A DNA stretch of 64,000 nucleotides from Gammaproteobacteria bacterium (GCA_029210875.1 JARGFJ010000004.1:35745-99744); one strand, 5' to 3'; shown: positions 53,520 through 60,724, counted from the first letter of the stretch. Program-made: numbers and translations. Notes: generated by a model not told the origin, from the sequence alone.

Positions 53520-54571
53520 GCTAAATTTAACTCTCTTTCTGGATCAGGGGCATAACTCAGCACCGTTTTAGCAGCCTCTTTCCATTGCTGACTGGCAAAT
53601 AATTCAGTGCGAGTAATGCCATGACGGCCATGCAAACGAACCAAACGCATATGACGAATTGGATCATCTTTTACTTTCAAGCCATCAATCACCTGAATAA
53701 CGCTTTCAGGTTTATTGCACACTAACACCATATCGCAACCGGCAGATAATGCAACTTGCGCACGAGCTAAACTATCACCCATTATTGCTGCGCCTTCCAT
53801 GCTCAAATCATCACTTAAAATGGCACCTTGGAAACCTAAACGATCACGCAAGATTTCCTGGAGCCAAAAAGGTGAAAAACCAGCAGGCAGCGAATCACTT
53901 TGTTCATAGACAATATGGGCAGGCATAATGCCAGCGAGATCCTGTTTACACAATTGTGAAAACGGCAAAATATCCGCCTGAATCATGTCTTCAAAGTGAC
54001 GTGAATCAACGGGCAAACCTAGATGAGAATCGACTTCAACCGCACCATGTCCGGGAAAATGCTTGCCCACAGCAGGCATATAGGCTCGTTTCATACCTTG
54101 AATATACGCTTTAGCCATGGCCGATACCGCTTGTGGATCACGATGAAACGCACGATCACCTATGATCTCACTCACGCCATAATCCAAATCAAGCACAGGT
54201 GCAAAACTAAAATCGACCCCAACAGCACGTAACTCTGCTGCCATCAACCAACCTGTGGTTTCAGCACGTTCCATGGTTTGTTGAGGATGCTGCATATAGT
54301 GTTTACCTAACGCACCAATCGGCGGTAAACGAGTAAAGCCCTTTCTAAAGCGTTGCACCCTGCCGCCTTCATGATCAACCGCAATCACTAAATGCGGATC
54401 GCGTAAGGCACGAATACTGGCTGTTAAGGCTGCAACTTGTTCGGGAGACTCATAATTACGACTAAATAAGATAACGCCACCTACTAAAGGATGACGCAAA
54501 ATATCACGTTCTGTTTCGCTTAGTTCCAAACCAAGCACATCGACCATTAATGGGCCTAATGTCATAGTCAA
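53516..54571 (-). CDS. nagZ: beta-N-acetylhexosaminidase NagZ
   Basis: Cytosolic glycosidase family 3 enzyme that removes GlcNAc from anhydromuropeptides in wall recycling. The 351-residue protein has the family motif AVGKHFPGHGAVEVDSHLGLP with the catalytic His, and the nucleophile Asp in AILSDDLSMEGA (about residue 255). It starts 5 bases after ldt and overlaps mscS, making a wall-related cluster ldt-nagZ-mscS. Confidence 0.96.
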   Translation of the reverse strand: MTMTLGPLMVDVLGLELSETERDILRHPLVGGVILFSRNYESPEQVAALTASIRALRDPHLVIAVDHEGGRVQRFRKGFTRLPPIGALGKHYMQHPQQTMERAETTGWLMAAELRAVGVDFSFAPVLDLDYGVSEIIGDRAFHRDPQAVSAMAKAYIQGMKRAYMPAVGKHFPGHGAVEVDSHLGLPVDSRHFEDMIQADILPFSQLCKQDLAGIMPAHIVYEQSDSLPAGFSPFWLQEILRDRLGFQGAILSDDLSMEGAAIMGDSLARAQVALSAGCDMVLVCNKPESVIQVIDGLKVKDDPIRHMRLVRLHGRHGITRTELFASQQWKEAAKTVLSYAPDPERELNLA

Positions 54572-54576
54572 TTACC

Positions 54577-55062
54577 TTATTCATGGATAAACACACGTGT
54601 TCCGGCTTTCACCTTGTCAAACAACGCAAGTAAATCCTGATTATGCATACGAATACACCCATGAGACAACGGAACGCCCATAAGCAATGAATCCGGACAA
54701 CCATGGATATAAATATAACGTTGCATTGTATCAACATTTGCCAAACGATTTTTGCCCAATTCCAAACCGCTTAACCACAAAATCCGCGTCAAGATCCAAT
54801 CTCGCTCAGGAAACTGTTGTCCTAAGGCATCATTATAAATCTCACCGGTCGGACGACGACCAACAAATACCGTATTTATCGGCTGACCAGCACCGATACA
54901 GGCACGAATTACATGATGTCCACGCGGTGTACAACCACTATTCTTGCGTTCTCCAGCACCATTTAAAGCAGTTGATACTGGCGATTCAAACACAGACACA
55001 CCATCAATCAATAGCTGACAACGTTGTTTAGAAATAGAGATATCAAGCACTATGGCTTTCAT
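54577..55062 (-). CDS. L,D-transpeptidase (YkuD family)
   Basis: A 161-residue YkuD-domain protein with the active-site motif LSHGCIRM containing the catalytic cysteine and an upstream histidine (HGCPDSLL). Such enzymes make 3-3 peptidoglycan crosslinks or attach Braun lipoprotein; no signal peptide is obvious, so a wall-recycling or L,D-carboxypeptidase-like role is also possible. The ATG at 55062 shares its A with the intI stop (TAATG), with GGGG 8 bases upstream; the track's earlier ATG is too close to that site. It continues as an operon into nagZ. Confidence 0.88.
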   Translation of the reverse strand: MKAIVLDISISKQRCQLLIDGVSVFESPVSTALNGAGERKNSGCTPRGHHVIRACIGAGQPINTVFVGRRPTGEIYNDALGQQFPERDWILTRILWLSGLELGKNRLANVDTMQRYIYIHGCPDSLLMGVPLSHGCIRMHNQDLLALFDKVKAGTRVFIHE

Positions 55063-56075
55063 TAACATAACCCCAGCTTTTCTAACGGACTCACCACCGC
55101 CTGTAAATTTTGCTGCAACACATGAGTATAAATTTCAGTCGTCTTCACATCAGCATGGCCTAACAACTTTTGCACCACCCGGATATTGGTGCCCGCCTCT
55201 AATAAATGAGTGGCAAACGAATGTCTAAACGTATGCGATGTCACTCGTTTATCAATACCTATTTTGTTCTTAGCTGAACGAATTGATTTTTGTATCACTG
55301 ATTCATTTAAATGGTGACGACGGACAATCCCTGTTTTTGGATCAGTTGATAAGGTTTTGGAAGGAAACACATATTGCCAGCCCCATGCCACCCCCGCATT
55401 AGGGTATTTTTTATCCAAGGCATTGGGTAAATACACACCTGCTATATTATCGATGCGGTCTTGTTCGAACAATGCCTTCGTTTCCAACAAATGAGCCTCT
55501 AACTCAGCCACAACTGATTTACCGAGTAAGGTTGTTCTATCCTTTCCACCTTTACCATCACGCACAATTAAATAACCATTAGCAAAATCAATATCTTGCA
55601 CGCGCAATCGAAGTACTTCCATCACCCTCAAGCCACCGCCATACATCAACTTGGCCATCAAACCTGCCACACCTGACATAGACGCTAATAATTGGCTGAC
55701 TTCTGACTGACTCAAGACAACAGGCAATCGAACGGCCTTCTTAGAACGGATCGGCTCTAAATCATCAGCCATAGGTAAATCCAATACCTGCTTATAAAGA
55801 AACACAATCGCATTCAAGGCAAGACTTTGCGTTGAAGCCGCATAATTCTTATTCACCGCCATATCAGACAAAAAACCTTCGATTTCTGATCGGCCTAACT
55901 CTTTAGGATGCCGTTTACCGTTAAAACGAATAAACGCCAAGATCCACTTTATATAAGACTGTTCGGTGCGTATTGAATAATGATGATAACGAAGCACCTC
56001 CCGAACCTGATCCATCAAGCGAACGGATTGAGGTTTAAATTTTAATTTTTCGGATGACGTGTTTTGATAGGCCAC
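55062..56075 (-). CDS. intI: integron integrase IntI
   Basis: Tyrosine recombinase that moves gene cassettes between attC and attI sites. At 337 residues it equals class 1 IntI in length. It has the N-terminal SAM-like domain (LRYHHYSIRTEQSYIKWILAFIRF), the catalytic Arg in YGGGLRVMEVLRLRVQDID (about 149), Lys in GKGGKDR, HTFRHSFATHLLE, LLGHADVKTTEIYTH with the Tyr nucleophile (about 317), and the integron-specific extra patch (WGWQYVFPSKTLS ... RRHHLNESVIQK, about 225-265) absent from XerC/D. It reads away from attI and the cassettes, the standard layout. No frameshift is seen, so it should be active. Confidence 0.96.
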   Translation of the reverse strand: MAYQNTSSEKLKFKPQSVRLMDQVREVLRYHHYSIRTEQSYIKWILAFIRFNGKRHPKELGRSEIEGFLSDMAVNKNYAASTQSLALNAIVFLYKQVLDLPMADDLEPIRSKKAVRLPVVLSQSEVSQLLASMSGVAGLMAKLMYGGGLRVMEVLRLRVQDIDFANGYLIVRDGKGGKDRTTLLGKSVVAELEAHLLETKALFEQDRIDNIAGVYLPNALDKKYPNAGVAWGWQYVFPSKTLSTDPKTGIVRRHHLNESVIQKSIRSAKNKIGIDKRVTSHTFRHSFATHLLEAGTNIRVVQKLLGHADVKTTEIYTHVLQQNLQAVVSPLEKLGLC

Positions 56076-56105
56076 AAATAATTCCCGCTTTAAGCTTGAT
56101 TATTC

Positions 56106-56180
56106 AATTACAGGGAATTATAGTCCGTATAAGTATAAAAATTACAGGGAATTTTTTTCCCGTTAATAACAATGTTATGC
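56106..56180 (+). other. attI: integron attI recombination site with direct repeats
   Basis: The junction ATGTTATGC (G at 56174) is the insertion point: everything to the right starts with TTATGC of cassette A. Upstream, a 14-bp perfect direct repeat AATTACAGGGAATT occurs at 56106-56119 and 56140-56153, 34 bases apart, the position where known attI sites have integrase-binding direct repeats. The left limit is an estimate. The intI promoter must also be in this 100-base region. Confidence 0.75.
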
Positions 56181-56657
56181 CTTATAGATCGTGCGTCCAT
56201 GCTCTATTACAAACTTTAGTGGTATTTTCGGATTGTTAATGTCCTTGCCACCATCAGCGTGCCATTTCTCTATCCACTTTGAGTAATAGGGTTCTAAATT
56301 GTTCGGTGTTAGCTGATGGATGGAAAGCAGTCTTATCCCTTCATAAACTGCAAAAATCCAGTCAACTTGTCGATATTTTTCTATAATCACCGGGTTCATA
56401 TGGTGGTGAGTGGAAAAGCTTCTTGTAAGCAGCGTATTTACTGACTTCAATTCATATTCATTTCCATTGGCATCCTTTGCATCGTTACCTTCTCTGCCTG
56501 GTAAGACTTCCAGCCCGGTTATAAGCAAAACTTGCAGTATTTTTCCGCCATTGTCTTGAAAAATATCATTGATGCCATGCTTTTCAGCTAGCTCTTGCAA
56601 TTTTAAAACGTGGGGATAAATTGCTTGGAATAACTTCAAATCTTGATGACTACTCAT
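56175..56657 (-). CDS. PvuII-like type II restriction endonuclease
   Basis: A 160-residue homologue of R.PvuII (157 residues), which cuts CAG/CTG. From memory of PvuII the blocks [50 protein letters not shown] and DINNPKIP are conserved. Catalytic residues align: Asp35, Asp59, Glu69 and Lys71 (YELKS), and the base-contacting His residues sit in STHHHM (84-86), so CAGCTG recognition is a good prediction. Translation starts within the controller gene (8-base overlap). The stop TAA is the first three bases of the cassette, read backwards; the last residues Lys-Ala lie beyond the PvuII end. Confidence 0.93.
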   Translation of the reverse strand: MSSHQDLKLFQAIYPHVLKLQELAEKHGINDIFQDNGGKILQVLLITGLEVLPGREGNDAKDANGNEYELKSVNTLLTRSFSTHHHMNPVIIEKYRQVDWIFAVYEGIRLLSIHQLTPNNLEPYYSKWIEKWHADGGKDINNPKIPLKFVIEHGRTIYKA

Positions 56658-56880
56658 TTCTTAGCAAGTCCTTAATGTCTATGGCTAAGGCGCTTGCTAG
56701 GCGTTCCATGTTATCGATTGATATATTCCTTTCGCCACGCTCCACGGAACCAACATAGGTTCTGTGGAGCCCGGCAAGATCAGCAAGCTCTTCTTGAGAA
56801 AGATTGGCTTTTGATCGAATCTCCTTGAGATTTCGAGCAAAAATCTTTCTGACGTTATGTGTGGTGTTCTTAGTCTGCAT
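56650..56880 (-). CDS. restriction-modification controller (C) protein, XRE family
   Basis: A 76-residue helix-turn-helix protein ([39 protein letters not shown]), the typical form of C proteins such as C.PvuII. It binds C-boxes upstream of its own gene to delay endonuclease synthesis until the methyltransferase has protected the host. It overlaps the endonuclease gene by eight bases. The sequence TTATAA ends only about 5 bases before the ATG, so the mRNA is probably leaderless, as described for several C genes. Confidence 0.92.
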   Translation of the reverse strand: MQTKNTTHNVRKIFARNLKEIRSKANLSQEELADLAGLHRTYVGSVERGERNISIDNMERLASALAIDIKDLLRNE

Positions 56881-56902
56881 CGCGTTATAATCCTGTCATG
56901 AT

Positions 56903-56928
56903 GACTTTGCGTCTACAGACTATAAGTA
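56903..56928 (-). promoter_or_regulatory. C-boxes controlling the restriction-modification operon
   Basis: On the plus strand GACTTTGCGTC, 4 bases (TACA) and GACTATAAGTA: two half-symmetric boxes with the GAC...GTC pattern and spacing of C-protein operators, and as I recall them almost the PvuII boxes themselves. They lie about 25-50 bases upstream of the controller ATG, between the divergent controller and methyltransferase genes, where they can act on both. Confidence 0.8.
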
Positions 56929-56954
56929 GCACCTTAAAGAAGAGAACCTTTTGA

Positions 56955-57980
56955 ATGAAATGCTTACCTACCCTTAAAAACTCGCCTGCCTATACAACTG
57001 ACTGGGGGAGTGCGTATTGTGGTGACTCACTTGAATTGCTTGCGCAATTTCCTGATGACAGCATCAATTTAGTAATGACAAGCCCTCCTTTCGCGCTGCT
57101 TCGAAAAAAAGACTATGGAAATAAGGATCAGCACGAATACATTGAGTGGCTTTCTGAATTTGCGAAACTAGTGTTGAAAAAATTAACACCTGATGGGAGC
57201 TTTGTCCTTGATTTGGGTGGCGCTTATCAAAAAGGAGTGCCCGCCAGAAGTCTTTATAATTTCCGAGTTCCAATCCATTTTTGCGACGATCTTGGCTTTT
57301 TCCTTGCTGAAGACTTTTATTGGTTTAATCCGTCAAAGTTGCCAAGCCCAATTGAGTGGGTAAATAAGCGAAAAATGCGCGCCAAGGACTCTGTCAACAC
57401 TGTTTGGTGGTTTAGTAAAACTGAGTTTCCAAAAGCAGATGTAACAAATGTTCTCACTGAATACAGTGATCGCATGAAAAAGCTTTTGGAAGATCCTGAT
57501 AAATTCTACGACCCGAAAAAAAGACCCTCTGGCCATGATATAGGAAAGGGTTTCGGTAAAAACAACAGTGGAGCTATTCCTTCAAATCTCCTTCAAATAC
57601 CAAATTCCGAATCAAATGGCGGATATATGGCTGGGTGCAAAGAGATTGGTATTAAAAGCCATCCTGCTAGATTTCCAGCAAAGCTTCCAGAGTTTTTCAT
57701 AAAATTTTTGACTGAACCTGAAGATATAGTCGTAGATATTTTTGGAGGTTCTAACACAACAGGGTTTGTGGCAGAAGCGGAACGAAGAAATTGGTATTCT
57801 TTTGATATGGAGCCAGAGTATGTTGCGGCTTCGGCATTCAGATTCCTTGAAAAGGGAGTTGAGGCGTCAACACTTAGAGAGATTTATGAATCTATTAAGA
57901 GTGGGAAGAGTGTTGATATTAAAGAATACAAAAAGCAGCTTAGTATGTTTAGAGAGCCGACTGCCGAGTACAAAGCATAA
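56955..57980 (+). CDS. PvuII-like N4-cytosine DNA methyltransferase
   Basis: A 341-residue beta-class methyltransferase predicted to protect CAGCTG. The catalytic motif TSPPFALLRKKDYG is at about residues 42-55, and the SAM site VVDIFGGSNTTGF follows near 258-270, the permuted order of this class. FYWFNPSKLPSPIEWVNKRKMRAKD and GHDIGKGF match M.PvuII as remembered (336 residues). It is divergent from the controller-endonuclease pair across about 75 bases with C-boxes. Its stop TAA lies within the attC inverse core GCATAAC, giving the end Tyr-Lys-Ala. Confidence 0.94.
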   Translation: MKCLPTLKNSPAYTTDWGSAYCGDSLELLAQFPDDSINLVMTSPPFALLRKKDYGNKDQHEYIEWLSEFAKLVLKKLTPDGSFVLDLGGAYQKGVPARSLYNFRVPIHFCDDLGFFLAEDFYWFNPSKLPSPIEWVNKRKMRAKDSVNTVWWFSKTEFPKADVTNVLTEYSDRMKKLLEDPDKFYDPKKRPSGHDIGKGFGKNNSGAIPSNLLQIPNSESNGGYMAGCKEIGIKSHPARFPAKLPEFFIKFLTEPEDIVVDIFGGSNTTGFVAEAERRNWYSFDMEPEYVAASAFRFLEKGVEASTLREIYESIKSGKSVDIKEYKKQLSMFREPTAEYKA

Positions 57981-58079
57981 CAAGTGCCAGCAAGCGGACT
58001 TGGGTAAACTGTCACCGTTTTTGCAAAAAGCCGCAAAAACGCCGCCAATTCACCCAAGCCGTTGTGGCAGGCGTTATCT
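57975..58079 (+). other. attC: attC site of cassette A
   Basis: A 105-bp imperfect palindrome from GCATAAC to GTTATCT. Nested pairs are TGCCA/TGGCA, ACTTGGGT/ACCCAAGC and an inner CGTTTTTGC/GCAAAAACG. This is the folded recombination site that the integrase recognises as a single strand. The recombination point is after G 58073. Confidence 0.9.
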
Positions 58080-59018
58080 TCAATAGGTGCCAATCGGAGT
58101 ACATATGGCAAACACAGGCAAGGAGTATGAGCTTTTTGTGGCAAATCTACAGCAAGCTCTTTTAAATGCTGAGACTATTACGACGCAGAAGAATATCCAA
58201 GTTGAAGTCGATAAAAAGATTACGGACAATTGTGGCATAGAACGACAGTTCGACATATATTGGGAGTACGAGTTAGGCGGAATAACGTATAAAACTGTTA
58301 TTGAGTGCAAAGACTACAACTCAAATGTATCTGTAGAAAAAATAGATGCACTCATTGGGAAAATGCGTGACATTCCAGATTTAAAAGCTGTTTTTGCCAC
58401 AAGGAAAGGCTACCAGTCTGGCGCAAAAACAAAAGCAGAACAGAATAAAATCGATCTTCTTATCGTGCGAGAGCAGAATGACACTGATTGGACGGATGAA
58501 GATGGCACTCCGCTTATCAAGAAAATCTTCATTGACATGCATTTGTGCATGCCTGCACACATTCACAAATTCGAGCCTGTAATTGATGGTGAGTGGGTAA
58601 AAGAAAATACCGCCATCGACACAACCAAACCAATCAGCCTATCAGGGCTGAACAACGAAATATTTATTGAAAATACCGATGCAGGTGAAACTACCTCACT
58701 CCATGAATTGGCAAGCAGGTTGGCGCCTCTAGAAGGAAAAGAGTACGGAGTGTTCGAAAAAACCGAAAAGTTTGATAATGCTTTTATCTACCATAAAGAT
58801 TTAAAGCTGAAGCTTGCTGGATATAAAATTGAATATTCAATTTCAAAACCAATAAATGAGCCTATTGAAATTGATTTTTCAAAGGAGCTTGTTGGTGTTG
58901 TTGAATATTTACAAAAAGGCACAAAAAAGTCGATATTTAGAGATGGACTCATTAAGTAAAGCGAAGATAACAACGCCATCAAATCCGACGCTCGTACCTC
59001 GCGCGGTTTATGGCAACG
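58074..59018 (+). mobile_element. integron gene cassette B (Mrr-like protein)
   Basis: Starts TTATCT and ends at the G of GTTAAGC; its inverse core AGATAAC is the exact complement of GTTATCT. 945 bp with one gene filling it and only 31 bases of leader, the classic promoterless cassette form. Confidence 0.9.
58105..58959 (+). CDS. putative restriction-endonuclease-like (Mrr-type) cassette protein
   Basis: A 284-residue protein whose first half looks like an Mrr/PD-(D/E)xK nuclease domain: ERQFDIYWEY (Asp), YKTVIECKDY (Glu-x-Lys, about residue 72) and GKMRDI..LKAVFATRKGYQSGAKTKA (the QSGA helix typical of Mrr). The C-terminal 140 residues are not recognised. No methyltransferase accompanies it, so it may act on modified or foreign DNA, or have another defence role; this is inference. 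GGAG lies 6 bases before the ATG at 58105; the track's GTG start 18 bases earlier is less likely. Confidence 0.7.
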   Translation: MANTGKEYELFVANLQQALLNAETITTQKNIQVEVDKKITDNCGIERQFDIYWEYELGGITYKTVIECKDYNSNVSVEKIDALIGKMRDIPDLKAVFATRKGYQSGAKTKAEQNKIDLLIVREQNDTDWTDEDGTPLIKKIFIDMHLCMPAHIHKFEPVIDGEWVKENTAIDTTKPISLSGLNNEIFIENTDAGETTSLHELASRLAPLEGKEYGVFEKTEKFDNAFIYHKDLKLKLAGYKIEYSISKPINEPIEIDFSKELVGVVEYLQKGTKKSIFRDGLIK

Positions 59019-59024
59019 TTAAGC
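58965..59024 (+). other. attC: attC site of cassette B
   Basis: A 60-bp site, the minimal size class, from AGATAAC to GTTAAGC, with inner arms AACGCCAT and ATGGCAACGTT and a CGCTC/GCGCG centre. Recombination point after G 59018. Confidence 0.88.
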
Positions 59025-60330
59025 GTAAAAAACAAGTTCCAAAATAATATGTGCGGACACTCAGCCAAAAGGCGTTTTTGAAATGACAGGCGAAGAAAAT
59101 ACTGAAGAAATCACAAAGCTACGTGAGATTAGATGGAAGACCCATCTATCGCAGAGAGTTCAGGATTTTGCCAAAGTCATAAGCGATGATGATGTCTTTG
59201 AAAAGTATTTTGGTCAGCCTTACGTAGAGAAACTAACCTCAAAATCCAAAGATATAACGAAGCTGGTGTTTAAACTTGGCGTCATTTATACGGCGCTAAT
59301 GCTGTCTTTGTTTGCCTCTCACAATGTAAGCGAGTCGGAATTTGAGGTTTTTGGCTATGGATTTAAAAATCTTGGCTCTTACAAAGAGCTGCTTCTATTT
59401 CTCGCAGTGAGCATTTCTCCAATTAGTGCTATCCTCCTCGCATACCAAAAATATATCAATGCATTAGTAACAGAGTGTCTCAAGAAGTTGGCGCCAGATG
59501 AAAGCACAAGAAAGTTCTATTCGTTTACATTCACTGATGACTATTTTGATGGACTGATAAGCAGAAACTCAGGGGCTTCAACATATTGGCATGGATCAGT
59601 CAAGTTACTTACTGTTGTGTTTGGGTTCACGTTATTATTCCTTCTAATAACGTTGATCGCAGGCTCATTCTTTATTCAAATCAGTGTGATTTATGACGTC
59701 GCAACAAAGCCCTCGCTTTCACAATATGTCAATTTATTTGTATTAGTCTATGCAATCACATCCATTTTGTTTTCATGGCTCATCAGCATATTGCAATTTC
59801 CAATGCCAGAAGTCGATTTAAGAAACTACTCCAGGCTGTCCGAACTTGAAAATAATGACCCGGATAAATACAAAGAGCTAATGCGAAAGTTTTCAGCTGA
59901 AAGTTCAAAAAAAGAAGCCATTTCAACAATAATCACGTCATTTGTAATATATATGTCGATTTTCACCGCTATCGTATTCTATTGGCACCCAAGTTCGCTT
60001 GATGATTTAACCTTTATTCTTGGTAAAGGTATGTCTGGTGCCTTTATAGTTCTCTTTTTCTCCAACGAGCTAATGGGCTTTATTCGTAAGCGTGTGTTGG
60101 CATGGTTCTTTAGAAACTATTCGGAAGGTGTTCCTAATAGACTGGTAATGTTTGGTAAGGTTCAGAAGTTCCTTTTATTCATCAGAATGATTGTTCCGGC
60201 TGTTATGTCTATTGGGTACGCTTTCTATGCATTGCGAGCAATTAACTAGTGTCGCGCTTAACAATGCCGTCAACTCGGACGCTTTTTTCGTTCGCTGCGC
60301 TCACTACAAATACGCCGGTTACAGCTGGCG
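59019..60330 (+). mobile_element. integron gene cassette C (unknown membrane protein)
   Basis: Starts TTAAGC and ends at the G of GTTAGAG; its inverse core GCTTAAC is the exact complement of its left junction GTTAAGC. 1312 bp with a single long gene in the usual direction. Confidence 0.9.
59083..60249 (+). CDS. hypothetical multi-pass membrane protein on a cassette
   Basis: A 388-residue protein I do not recognise. The N-terminal 60 residues are soluble and charged (ITKLREIRWKTHLSQRVQDFAK). About six hydrophobic segments follow: KLVFKLGVIYTALMLSLFA, LLLFLAVSISPISAILLAY, LLTVVFGFTLLFLLITLIA, YVNLFVLVYAITSILFSWL, IITSFVIYMSIFTAIVFYW and a C-terminal pair. Between them are charged cytosolic-looking loops (RLSELENNDPDKYKELMRKF). 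No enzymatic motif is seen. AAGG lies 11 bases upstream of the ATG, a weak site. Such orphan membrane proteins are common on cassettes; an effector role in defence is possible but unsupported. Confidence 0.75.
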   Translation: MTGEENTEEITKLREIRWKTHLSQRVQDFAKVISDDDVFEKYFGQPYVEKLTSKSKDITKLVFKLGVIYTALMLSLFASHNVSESEFEVFGYGFKNLGSYKELLLFLAVSISPISAILLAYQKYINALVTECLKKLAPDESTRKFYSFTFTDDYFDGLISRNSGASTYWHGSVKLLTVVFGFTLLFLLITLIAGSFFIQISVIYDVATKPSLSQYVNLFVLVYAITSILFSWLISILQFPMPEVDLRNYSRLSELENNDPDKYKELMRKFSAESSKKEAISTIITSFVIYMSIFTAIVFYWHPSSLDDLTFILGKGMSGAFIVLFFSNELMGFIRKRVLAWFFRNYSEGVPNRLVMFGKVQKFLLFIRMIVPAVMSIGYAFYALRAIN

Positions 60331-60336
60331 TTAGAG
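60256..60336 (+). other. attC: attC site of cassette C
   Basis: An 81-bp site from GCTTAAC to GTTAGAG with arms AATGCCGTCAACTCGG and the GCCGGTTACAGCTGGC side and a GC-rich tip (TCGTTCGCTGCGCTCAC). It contains one CAGCTG (60322-60327), the predicted target of the cassette A endonuclease. Confidence 0.85.
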
Positions 60337-60694
60337 TCGTAGCTGACCAAGCCCATAAGGAGTCGTTTTCGATAAATTTCCACCAGAAGTAGTTGATAAG
60401 CTAAAGAACTATGTGTACCGACTTATCGATCCGCGCAATGGCGAGACATTCTATGTTGGCCGAGGTATTGGAAATCGTCTGTACTCCCATATTCGTGACG
60501 AACTGAGGAATGAATCCGACGATGTTGGCGACAAACTGAGAAGGATTAGAGAAATACGCCTCGCTGGTTTTGATGTTGCACATGTTGTGCATCGGCACGA
60601 CCACTACAGTCGCCTTTATACCCTTTATAGCTGTAGACATATGGCATCCTCAAAGACTAGTATGCTTAGTTGTAGTCGGAATAAATACCCTTAA
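60331..60694 (+). pseudogene. degenerate cassette D: broken GIY-YIG nuclease-like gene
   Basis: After the last good junction (TTAGAG) the reading frame FPPEVVDKLKNYVYRLIDPR NGETFYVGRG is the start of a GIY-YIG nuclease-like domain (LEM-3 type, found on many cassettes). It has no proper start codon: AAGGAG is followed by GTTTTC where an ATG would be expected; the ORF track uses an internal GTG at 60413. The frame loses similarity after HVVHRH. No inverse core CTCTAAC matching GTTAGAG exists downstream; only a partial CCCTTAACAATCGGC at 60689. So this is a decayed or deleted cassette. Confidence 0.6.
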
Positions 60695-60724
60695 CAATCG
60701 GCTCCATCGTAATTTAACTGCTGG

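Larger units (their letters stand above)
56175..58073 (+). mobile_element. integron gene cassette A (PvuII-like restriction-modification)
   Basis: The cassette runs from TTATGC at the attI junction to the G of GTTATCT at 58073. Proof of unit: its terminal inverse core GCATAAC is the exact reverse complement of its own first junction GTTATGC. At 1899 bp it is large, with two genes against and one along the usual cassette direction, and it carries its own promoters. Both outer genes use core-site bases as stop codons. Confidence 0.9.

Noticed and set aside
55062-56075. XerC/XerD or phage integrase
   Set aside because: The integron-specific insert, 337-residue length and adjacent attI/attC cassettes identify IntI.
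60689-60724. CCCTTAACAATCGGC as an attC for cassette D
   Set aside because: Its core does not match the cassette's left junction GTTAGAG and no palindromic partner with GTTRRRY follows, so I list it only as a possible remnant.
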